Assembly: GCA_019055375.1 (NCBI GenBank)
Contig: JAHQIW010000207.1
Location: 62,001 to 126,000, forward strand
Reading direction: 5' to 3'
DNA length: 64,000 nt
DNA from: Parelaphostrongylus tenuis
Lineage: Eukaryota; Nematoda; Chromadorea; Rhabditida; Metastrongylidae
Made by a program: the position numbers and the translations under genes. Shown here one piece after another: positions 56,085-64,000 of this stretch. Below the pieces are notes generated by a model that was not told the DNA's origin, searched no databases, and saw nothing but the letters and a program-made list of their open reading frames with translations. Position 1 is the stretch's first letter, and the number at the start of each line of letters is the position of its first letter.

Positions 56085-56950
56085 ACTGTGAGATGACTTC
56101 CACTATGCGCCCTGTAAGTGGTGCGCATTCTTGACGTGTTGAAGTCGCAGCCCTCCTCTTTGTGGCATAACAGAGCGCTGGGAGTACTGTTGAATCGAAT
56201 AAGTGAACACGGAGTTTGCGCTCCGCTATCAAGCCGGTGGCTTCCTTGAGAGACCCGAGTGCGGCCGATGCTGCTCGCCTTCTTCTGTCTAGTTTCCTCT
56301 TGATGTTGACCCTTATGTTCATTGAACGTTCAAGGTAGACGTACGAGGTGGTGTCCTTGATCAGAGAACTAGCCAATTCCATCTGCACACCCTCGCACCA
56401 TGGATTCTTCATGAACTATGTCTTCGCCCTCTTCATGCGCAGCTCAGTCCGTTTTCCCGCTTCGTTGAGTTTCTTGAGTATCGTCTCTGCTTCACTGGTA
56501 CTTTTCAAAATAATAACGATGTCGTCCGCAAAACAAGGATTTGAAAAGAATTTGCCATCACTCCATATGTCTTTTTCGGACTGCATTCAATTCCACGCTG
56601 TCAAACGCTTTTTCATAGCCAGTCAAATCTAGAACCAGGGGCATCGGGATCCCCGACACAGTTCCATGGCCCGTGACGCGGCTTGAATGTGGTCCATGCA
56701 GCGAAGCCCTTTACGAAATCCTGCTTATTTGAGTGGCTGTCTTCCATGATCTTCGGTATGCGCGAAAGAATGATCTTCGTGAAGAGCTTGTAGAATACAT
56801 TCAACAAGCATATTGGGCGGTAGTTATGAAAATCCTTGTTGTCACCCTTCCTAGGCAAGACCACTGGGAGCGATGATGTTCTCCATTGATTTGAAATTTT
56901 TTCTTTCTGAAGATATGTCTTAAGTCTTGCGAGAATTACATGCATATTGT
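56085..56950 (-). pseudogene. RTE-type non-LTR retrotransposon reverse transcriptase relic
   Basis: Minus-strand translation in broken frames gives the RT N-terminal blocks (NQWRTSSLPVVLPRKGD, NYRPICLLNVFYKLFTKIIL). Then comes the catalytic block as CFADDIVIILKSTSEA, where FADD stands for the usual (Y/F)xDD active-site motif, and the RTE C-terminal region (SYVYLERSMNIR, RRRRAASAALGSLKEATG, RVHLFDSTVLPALCYA). Endonuclease and 5' regions are absent and the frame changes at least twice, so it is a 5'-truncated dead copy. Confidence 0.8.
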
Positions 56951-57189
56951 GGCCCCCATCTCGAAGGTAATCGCTTTGCAGATTATTCCAAAATGCTAAT
57001 TGCAGATGTTGTGGGGAAGTTCAGAATGTCAGTAGGATGTCATGGTGTCATATACCATGGGTAAGATGTCATATAGACTATAAATATAAAGAAATATAAT
57101 ATGAAAATCTCTAAAGGATATACTTCAACACATTGATGAATACGGCCTCTTTCTAAGCTCAGCCCTGTTACACACACAATTCCGACTAT

Positions 57190-58410
57190 GTTGTTCTCTT
57201 AGCGATTCAGTTTTTCAAGTGAAAAGTTGGCACTACGAGGAGATACAGGCCTTCTTAATACTACAGACACGTTTTCAAAAGTCCTCTCGGTAATATCTCC
57301 ATCTATTCGTGAGGAGAGAGCGCCTCTAATCTCTAAGCCTTTGCGTGCGAGGCCATCATCCACTGTGTCAAGCAGACAGGCTAACAGCAACGAAGTATAC
57401 TTTCGAGAAGTGCGGTACTTTTCGCTTATAGGGGCAAATAAATATTCAGCCTTATTAGCTGTACATGAATTTTTCCTAGGAGTGTTAGTTTTCGTTTGAA
57501 AGTTTGAATCTTTTGCTAGAGCCATACGTTGCCGGTTTTCAAAAAGACCTATTTAAAGCGCTGTAAAGTTCGAAATAAAATTATTTTTCACAAGCGCATA
57601 TTTCTCGCCGGACAAAGATCTTATTATAGACTAATATTAATCAGTTGATAGCGTAAGATTTGAAGATTCCAACCCTATGTTTATTTTCTGAAAACCGTTT
57701 GTCTGCAGTGGAGCAGGAAAAATAAGACCAAGTTCACATACGTGGGAAAGGAAATTTTGACTTCATTACGGGGTGTGGGGAAGGAAGCAGGGCGAGTTGC
57801 AGGGTGAATGTGGCCGTTTTAGCGCGGAGTTCGGTCGATTGGCCCTTCCGTAGGCCACAGGAAATCACAATTCTTGCTATTAAATCAAGAATTGTTGTTG
57901 AAACTCTAGATTAAGCCCCTAACTTTAGTAGTAAAAGATTTTTTCTACACGTTCATGTGCTTTTCGTGCCTTGAGCGAAGCAATAGTTGAATTGCGGGAC
58001 CGATGTGAAACATAATATTATTTCGGAAGTTACAGCATTACAAAAGGGTCTTTTCAAAAATAGGCCACGTAAGGCTCTATCCAGAGATTCAAGCTTTAAG
58101 ACAAATACTATAGTCGTATGAAAAACTGATACACAGCGAGTGAGGTCGAATACTCATTCGTTCCCTTATAACCGAAATCGCGATTGTAATGAGTGCTACA
58201 AGTATGCAATTTTTCCAGCGACCTAGTTTTCCTTCGCACTACAAGGAGACACGGGCCCTCTGCATACTACAGACACACTGACAACAGTATTCTCGGTTAT
58301 ATTTTATCTATTCGTCAGCGGAAAGTGCCCCTAATCTCTAAGCTCTGATGTGTAAGACCTACATCCATTGTGTCAAGCAGACAGGTTAATACCAACGAAG
58401 TCAGGGATCA
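57190..58410. repeat. diverged direct repeats about 1 kb apart
   Basis: 57232-57402 and 58238-58408 share ACTACnAGGAGACAC, ATACTACAGACAC, CTCGGTnATATnTC, ATCTATTCGT, CTCTAATCTCTAAGC and TGTGTCAAGCAGACAGG(C/T)TAA. Between them lie pieces of the palindrome family (AGCGCTGTAAAGTTCGAAAT; GGCCACGTAAGGCTCTATCC, also at 28.69 kb). Confidence 0.6.
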
Positions 58411-58820
58411 GGGGAATGAGGCCCATATTTGTTACTGTTTTTGGCATTTTGATACCCAACGCATAGCTTGCCAGGCTCTAAACGTGGGGACTGGGTACTC
58501 ACGAGTAGCTTGTCAGTCTCTCTCGAAGGAGCAGTAGGAGCTTATTTGTTGGAGACAACTCCTAACTTCCTCCCGTGTACTTCCCAGCCGCTTGATTGCA
58601 GGCTTTTAGGCAATTTGATTGGTACAGAAGAGGTCTGTCAAGTTGGCGTTGCAGAAGCAGGGATCTCATCTCCTGAATTCATATGCGTCTCTGGGAAGCA
58701 CGATCGCTTTTGGTTAGCTTTTAATTCTCCTAGTCACCGCCTGGTGAAGCGTCACGTGCCCTTGGGACTAACCGGGCGGGCTCCTTCAAAGAGGTAGATC
58801 CGTGGATTTGCATTGAGAAC
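58411..58820. other. no gene recognised
   Basis: A 109-codon plus frame at 58468-58797 is open but has no domain, no splice context and no compositional support. Confidence 0.45.
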
Positions 58821-58854
58821 GTCTATGAGTGGACCAGCTCTCTCTCTCTCTCTC

Positions 58855-59150
58855 TCTCTTTGTCTTCAAAGCTATCGATGTCGATCAGTCCCTGAAGGAT
58901 GTGCTTAGCATACGACTTCATCAAGCATCGCTAGAGGGGATTAAATACTTATCTGGTCCTTGGAAGCACTGGCGGTGGCTTACCGATTTATCAAATCAGT
59001 GCTGCTATCCTCCTAGATAAGTGTGGTACCACACTGCACCAATCCAGGAGGGATGAAGAGAGGGCTTTGTGAGCCCTGGGGGTGGATCGAACAATTGACC
59101 ACCTGTGTATCGCAGAGCACCTCTAGCCACTAGACCCGAGCCCCATGGAC
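58855..59150 (-). repeat. S1 SINE preceded by a CT microsatellite
   Basis: A CTCTCTCTCTCTCTCTCT tract at 58840, then reverse S1: AAGCTATCGATGTCGATCAG, AAATCAGTGCTGCTATCCTC, TTTGTGAGCCCTGGGGGTGG, CTCTAGCCACTAGACCCGAG (head). Confidence 0.7.
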
Positions 59151-59649
59151 CAGTATAAAATCTGTATTCGATAAGCGTTGGTTGACTGTCGAAATTTTGG
59201 CAAAGAAGATTTATGCGACAACGAGGACAGAAAAAAAGCATGCGCATTGAAATCAAGACGTACGGTCCGAAACGCCCAAAAGCATACGCATTGATATCAA
59301 TGCACACGGTCCTGACAGAGTTGGCAAGGTTTTTGACTTCTCACGAAGCCTTTATCAAAACGCCTCTTTTGGAAACATCTATAACCCAAAACGTTGATTT
59401 CTCATGAAGTGCCTCAATAAAAGTCAGGCAGGCTAAACGCCAGTTAGGACTAATCCGACTGGTATCCAAGTGACCCAATACCAATCTAACACACAAGCCG
59501 GGATGGAGGGCGTGGCTATGTTAGGATACGTGACCGAACCAAACTAAAGTCGTGAACCGCTGCAGTCACTCTAGACCACTGCGCCACGGCGCGCTTCTGT
59601 GGACGAGTTTTGCGTTTCCATTTTGAAAAGTGAAATTGGAGCGCGCTTG

Positions 59650-59765
59650 TCGACAACGGCGTTGTTCCCGTATTACTTCCATCCTGTTGCTCCCACTTGT
59701 TGCTGTCGCTTGTTGCTTGTTGCTGCCGCTTGTTGCTTGTTGCTTGTTGCTGTCGCACCTTATCA
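59650..59765. repeat. TTGTTGCTGTCGC short tandem repeat
   Basis: Imperfect repeats of GCTTGTTGC(TGTC/TGCC) end 16 bp before the trans-splice acceptor of the HAD gene. Confidence 0.8.
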
Positions 59766-59770
59766 GTAGT

Positions 59771-59781
59771 CCAGTTTCAGA
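59771..59781 (+). promoter_or_regulatory. probable SL trans-splice acceptor of the HAD gene
   Basis: CCAGTTTCAG followed by a single A and then ATG. TTTCAG directly before a start codon is the nematode consensus for spliced-leader addition, leaving a one-base 5' UTR. An outron replaces the usual leader. Confidence 0.6.
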
Positions 59782-61767
59782 ATGGTTGCGACGATCAAGC
59801 CAGTGGTCTCCCACGTGATCTTCGATTTCGATGGTCTTCTTGTCGATACGGAGCCGAGTTACACCCTAGCAAATCAGGCTATGCTGAGACGATTTGATCG
59901 CGACTTCACTATGGACCTCAAAGCTAGTAAGTCCCTAGTGATTTCTCGAGGAGTGTTACCGTCCGGATAAGGACGACAACTTATTGATTTATCGATTAGT
60001 ATGAATAAGCGATAAACTAAGGAATGATGGGACGGAAGAACTTGGAGGCCATCGCCTGGTTACTCGACGAGGTAAACCTTTTGTAAGCTCACACTTTGTT
60101 AAACATTTTCTCCTTTTTTTGCCGAGTTTTCTTTTGCAGGAAGAAAAATTTCTCTTTTCCTTTTTCTTCTCATTTTCAAGATTTTCTTTTCTTTTTCTTT
60201 TTCCTTCTTTGGAAGCTTTTTCTTCTTTTTTTTTTGTTCTTTTCCGTTATCCGGCAGCAAATTAAGAAGTGATCCCTCACGCTGAACAAGAATTTCCCAC
60301 AGAGTTTTAGTAGTCATTCAAAAGCTTAAACCTCTAGCTACTGGGTTACACCCTCTTTTTTTTCAAGAGACGTTTCAACTACGCAGTAGCTTCCAAAATA
60401 AAGTTACGTTTTACACTAGCCGTCCGCTTTTGATGTTACTTCGCTAGAAGCACGAAAAGCATCAAAACGTGAAGAAGAAATTTCGTAGTATCAGAGCCAT
60501 AGGTTTTGTGAAATTTTCACTTTGAAGTGCAGAAAAAATTTCTAATTAAATAACAAAAATTGCACTCCACACATGACTCACGCCAACGCGATCGATCGAT
60601 TGATCGCAAAGCGCCATATCGAGTCCACGTCCATCACACACTAGCCGACATGCAAAGCGCGGCCTATGTGGAACTTAACCTTATTTTCCTTGTTATATTG
60701 TAATGAAACGGTCTTTCCAGAAAGTAGGCCCAGCGTTGGAATCGCCGAGATTTTCGCCATCCAATGATTTAGAGTGGTGTGCAAAAACGTTTGCGTCAGC
60801 TGGGATTTGAAGCCAGGTCTTACCCTTTCCGGGAGCCTGTGCTAAACCGTTGCACCGCAATCGGCGGTCAAATGAGATGTTTCCGATTGATTATTGAAAC
60901 CCAATATCTGATAACAAAAGTGGGTCCAATGTCGACAATGACTGCCACGCCACACCGTAGACGGTGGCTGTTGACAAATAACGCTTTGTAGTGTAGAAAG
61001 AGTGGAGTGCAAAACGAGCGTTGGTGGTGCAACGGTTTAGCACATGTTCCCGGAAACAGTAAGATATGGGTTTGAATCCCGGCTGACGCAAACGTTTTTG
61101 CACACCACTCTACATCATTGGGTTTATTCCAACGTCACAGCACCGCAATCGGCGGTTAAGTAAGATGATTTCCGACTTTCGCCACCGTTACTCATAATTC
61201 CAGGAAACAGTGGTGTCCTGTGAGAAATACGCGTGTGTGAAACACAATTGTTTTTTTCATTACATTGTTTATAAAAAGTTATTCAGAAAGCGGTCATATG
61301 GCGCAGTGAACGGAGATGTACGATTTTTAGTGATTACCAAAACACGGGGGCGATACGGGTCGTTTTTTCGTTTGTTTCCGTATAACGGAAAAGAACCTTT
61401 CTAGGAAAAAAAGCGCGTTAAAGCGTAAACAAGAGTGCTGTGAAAAATGAGCGTCGGTGGTGCAACGGTTAGCATTCGCTCACGGAAAGAGTGAGATCTG
61501 GGTTCGAATCCCGGCTGACGCAAATGTTTTTGCACAGCACTTCACTTAATTGGAAAAAGTACCTCTATTGATTCCGGCGTTTCGTTTTATCTCACAATAA
61601 TATCGTCGTGAGTCCTAATTGAAATTATATTTTGAAGGTGGGAATCGCCGATCGCATTACACCTGAGGAATATGTGATTGATTATGACGAAATGTTAGAG
61701 AAGATGTTCGAAATGTGTCGAGGTCTACCAGGAGCTGAACGTCTTGTGCGACATCTAGCCAAGAAGG
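59782..61767 (+). CDS. HAD-superfamily phosphatase, HDHD1/pseudouridine-5'-phosphatase type (5' part, three exons)
   Basis: Exons: 59782-59926, 60022-60071, 61638-61767, with phases 1 and 0 in agreement. It runs out of recognisable exons here and must continue to the right, probably past the window. HAD motif I is VIFDFDGLLVDTEP (residues about 12-25): the first Asp is the nucleophile, Asp+2 the general acid/base, and the GLLVDTEP form is typical of beta-phosphoglucomutase-like enzymes. MMGRKNLEAI corresponds to the cap-domain MGKKALEA of human HDHD1, and CRGLPGAERLVRHLAKKG to its LMPGAEKLIIHLRKHG. Motifs II-IV would lie in missing exons. Likely substrate is a small phosphomonoester such as pseudouridine 5'-phosphate; the exact specificity is not decided by these exons. 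Confidence 0.85.
60170..60240. repeat. TTTTC/TTC pyrimidine tract in HAD intron 2
   Basis: Runs of TTTTCTTTTTCTTTTTCC. The minus-strand Lys/Glu-rich frame here is low complexity. Confidence 0.8.
60760..61128. repeat. foldback made of two divergent tRNA-like units (family S2)
   Basis: Left end CCAATGATTTAGAGTGGTGT, GCAAAAACGTTTGCGTCAGC (minus unit); right end GCTGACGCAAACGTTTTTGC, ACACCACTCTACATCATTGG (plus unit). The plus unit has GGTGGTGCAACGGTTTAGCA and GGGTTTGAATCCC. Near the centre CACCGTAGACGGTGGCTGTT forms a second small hairpin. The ends are inverted for about 45 bp. Confidence 0.75.
61438..61550 (+). repeat. best-preserved S2 tRNA-like unit
   Basis: GGTGGTGCAACGGTTAGCAT (box A), GGGTTCGAATCCC (perfect box B and T-stem), tail GGCTGACGCAAATGTTTTTG. 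The D-arm and T-arm look good, but the acceptor stem does not pair cleanly, so it is scored as a repeat, not a tRNA gene. Confidence 0.6.
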
Positions 61768-61824
61768 GTATAGTAATTTGCTCATTGATAACCTAATTGA
61801 TTTTGTTTTCCCATCTTTTTTTTA

Positions 61825-62050
61825 CCGGAGGCGCCTTGGGCAAGTGGTTGTGCTGCTCGTCACGGTGGCGCGCGGAGCCGATCCCCACTCTTCAACCCTC
61901 TCCGGCGGTCAGCAGGAACGCTCTATGGGACGCCACAGCCATGCTATCCTCGAGATTGCAAGAGGACACGTTCAACCAGGATTTTACGTTGTTCAAGAAG
62001 AAGACGAAAGAAACGCATGCAAGTGCTGCGATCCGCGCAGTGCTAAAAAA
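61825..62050 (+). repeat. S4 repeat in the HAD gene intron 3
   Basis: GGCGCCTTGGGCAAGTGGTT, GCGCGCGGAGCCGATC, GGCGGTCAGCAGGAACGCTC, CCACAGCCATGCTATCCTCG, GAGATTGCAAGAGGACACGT, ending in GATCCGCGCAGTGC. Confidence 0.65.
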
Positions 62051-62111
62051 AGCACTCTGTGAAGGCGGATCGAATAGACATGAAGAAAAATTGATTCTTA
62101 TTATTGGTTTG

Positions 62112-62392
62112 GGTACGTCTGACGCTGTGGCTAAGGTGCCCTCTGACGTACGCGTGGTCACCAGTTCGATCCCTCTCCCAGAGCTCACCAAGTTTTCTTC
62201 CTCCAGAGTAGGTCAGTCGGTAGCAGACTTGTTTGAGAGGATAGCAGCACTGACCTGATACATGAATAGCGGCCACTAGCCATTATGAGGATCAAATATG
62301 ATTCAGTTACCTCAGAGGATGCTACGAATGGAGTGGAATGCATGGCGCTTTACATCAAACATTAATCAGCGCCAAGAGCTTTTCTATCTTCA
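62112..62392 (+). repeat. diverged S1 SINE
   Basis: ACGCTGTGGCTAAGGTGCCC head, ACCAGTTCGATCCC box B, GAGCTCACCAAGTT, GAGGATAGCAGCACTGACCT, TTAATCAGCGCCAAGAGCTT. Confidence 0.65.
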
Positions 62393-62429
62393 ATGCTTTA
62401 CTCGATTTGAATTCATTCAAATTCCTTTG

Positions 62430-62795
62430 ATGTTGAGTGCTATGCAAAACTATGAACGTCCGACGGGATTCGAACCCGCAAATCGCCCTCCCGGGGGCGC
62501 GTGCTGCCCATTGCACCCTGGCATTCGTTCTGTTACCAATTTTTCTACGACATAGTTGTGTCGGCCTTTCAGCAACCATTCGTCAGCGGCTTCTCTGGCA
62601 AGCTCATATCGGTATGGAAGCCAGTCACGCCGCGCAAAACTTGAAAGTCGGACGAGATTCTAGTTGTGTCGTAGAAAGAGTGATGGCGGAACGAGCGCCG
62701 ATACCGCAAGAGCACGCGTCCCTGGAAAAAGTGAAGTGCGGTTTCGAGTCCCGCCTGACGTTCAAACTTTTGCATATCACTCGACTATATTGAAT
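62430..62795. repeat. divergent pair of tRNA-like units (family S2)
   Basis: The minus unit at about 62445-62545 (GAACGTCCGACGGGATTCGA, ACCCGCAAATCGCC, CATTGCACCCTGG) has a T-arm GCGGG/CCCGT and six of seven acceptor pairs, but no canonical anticodon loop. The plus unit at about 62685-62785 has GAACGAGCGCCGATACCGCA and GGTTTCGAGTCCCGCC. Outer ends GAGTGCTATGCAAAACTAT and CTTTTGCATATCACTCGA are inverted. Confidence 0.6.
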
Positions 62796-63207
62796 GTATA
62801 TCTGTAACATCATACCACCCGCTAGGAGCGATTAATTAGGTGATAACTTCCTTTGCACCGCTATGCTTCAAAGTTCGTAATGTGTAACCATTTCTTAACG
62901 GGAACCTTTCCGAAACGTTTCTAGAAAAGATCTGATTGGTGAAAGCTATCTCACGGATTGGCCCTCTATTTGAAGCTTGGTCAGTCTCTTTCAAGATTGA
63001 TGGCTAACGTTTTGGCGGCTTTATCTTCAAGGTCCAAACGAATTCTATGTAACGCTGTTCGAACAAGTTTGTTGATTACATTTGAAGTACGTTCAAAGTG
63101 ATCTACAGACTCATATGCATAGCATTACATAAAATACACCTGGCCTCCGAACAAGGTGAAATCGCCGAAACGTCAACCGACGATTTTGAAGGAGGTATGC
63201 GTCTCGA

Positions 63208-63505
63208 GAGCGCATGTGGCGCAGTGGTTAGAGGTGCTCTGCGTCGCACACGAGGTCAATGGTTTGATCTCGAGCTCATGGCTCACCAAGCCGTCCATTC
63301 GTTTGGGGTCGGTAGATTGGTACTAGACAGGTCTCAGACTTGTCTGGGAGGATAGACAGCACTGACTCCGATCAGCGGAAGGCCACCGCGAGTCATTGTA
63401 AAGACTAGATATGCATTCAATCACCTCAAACAAAGTTAGAAATTGAAGTCGAATGCATGGCGCATTCCTCAGGGATTGATCAACGCCGAGAGCTTTATCC
63501 ACTAT
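63208..63505 (+). repeat. near-consensus S1 SINE
   Basis: GCGCATGTGGCGCAGTGGTT, AGAGGTGCTCTGCGTCGCAC, AATGGTTTGATCTCGAGCTC, AGACTTGTCTGGGAGGATAG, GGCCACCGCGAGTCATTGTA, ending GGGATTGATCAACGCCGAGA. Very similar to the 48.27 kb copy, so both may be young. Confidence 0.8.
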
Positions 63506-64000
63506 CCTTTTATGCGTTTCGCGCGAGCTTCAAATAGAAGATCAGTTTGTGACTTGACTTCACTGTTCATTTTATATAGCGGAGTTCAGTGAAAGTTGGT
63601 CATTCGCTCTGATACACAATTTTATTATTTAAATTTTCTTTAGAATAGTACCAGACCATGCTGTTGAGAATCATGCTTTCCTTTTTTTTTCCTTTAGGGT
63701 GGTAGCCATTTTTTACACTAGTCTGACCATATGTCGACTAGTCGGCACTGAATATCGTTCAAAATAATGTATAGCATTCGATACAGCCGTATCATAGCGC
63801 GTTTTTTCAAACCCATCGTGCTTCGAGCACCGTTTGACCCACTGAACCCAACCATATCAAGTGCACCAAACCCATCCGATTAGCCAAATTATGTCAAACG
63901 GCACTTCAAGGTCATTGAGAGGGTTCATAAGGAGACAGTTATCAGTCGAGGTACTCTTCATCCGTGAAGCGGCTCCTCAAAATAATCGTGAAATTTTTGA
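63506..64000. other. no exon recognised at the right edge
   Basis: The next HAD exon (expected to start two bases into a codon and encode a motif II region after KKG) was not found here, so it is likely beyond the window. No repeat family of this window is seen either. Confidence 0.45.

Noticed and set aside
61438..61550. Functional tRNA gene on the plus strand
   Set aside because: Good box A and B but poor acceptor pairing and a repeat-family tail; a covariance-model scan such as tRNAscan-SE would decide.
62445..62545. Functional tRNA gene on the minus strand
   Set aside because: T-arm and most of the acceptor stem pair, but the anticodon arm has no regular 7-base loop and the unit belongs to the dispersed S2 family.
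62990..63055. Fourth exon of the HAD gene (CTTCAAG acceptor, then GPNEFYVTLFEQ)
   Set aside because: Phase fits, but the peptide does not resemble the expected motif II region after KKG (IP-A-AT type).

Overview
This window looks like nuclear DNA from a nematode, probably a clade V species of strongylid or hookworm type. The grounds are intron-rich genes with TTTCAG-type acceptors, a probable trans-splice acceptor one base before a start codon, and two genes whose MSP domain resembles the nematode sperm SSP (class P) family. The genus cannot be named from the sequence alone. No prokaryotic operon, plasmid, phage or CRISPR signal is present.

Layout. 1-5.4 kb is AT-rich with no recognisable gene. 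5.4-19 kb is a mosaic of short interspersed repeats: tRNA-derived SINE-like units, foldback MITEs, purine-rich elements, two mini-satellite-like arrays and a mariner relic. 19.8-22.7 kb holds a possible minus-strand gene start and, in its putative intron, a 2.1 kb degenerate palindrome. 24.3-24.9 kb is a higher-order tandem repeat.

The real genes are on the plus strand and had to be assembled exon by exon, because nematode exons are short. They are: a SURF1-like cytochrome c oxidase assembly factor (25.17-29.04 kb, 8 exons); a CLCC1/MCLC-like ER chloride-channel protein (30.81-39.45 kb, 9 exons, with introns full of repeats); two tandem paralogues (42.69-47.18 and 49.74-53.85 kb), each with a signal peptide, a charged or disordered stalk, a 20-23 nt micro-exon, an SSP-type MSP domain and a repetitive C-tail; and the first three exons of a HAD phosphatase of the HDHD1/pseudouridine-5'-phosphatase type (from 59.78 kb, continuing past the window). 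56.1-56.95 kb is a decayed RTE-type reverse transcriptase on the minus strand.

The most interesting locus is the tandem MSP-domain pair. Ordinary MSP and SSP proteins are small and have no leader, whereas both of these carry what looks like a cleavable secretory signal and a long low-complexity stalk. The pair shares exon number, intron phases and 3' UTR sequence, so it arose by gene duplication. The upstream copy has three single-base insertions in its last exon whose sum restores the frame. SURF1 and CLCC1 are housekeeping genes (mitochondrial and ER) and have no obvious functional link to the sperm-type genes.

All exon models come from reading frames, phases and splice motifs by eye. No database search or transcript evidence was available.
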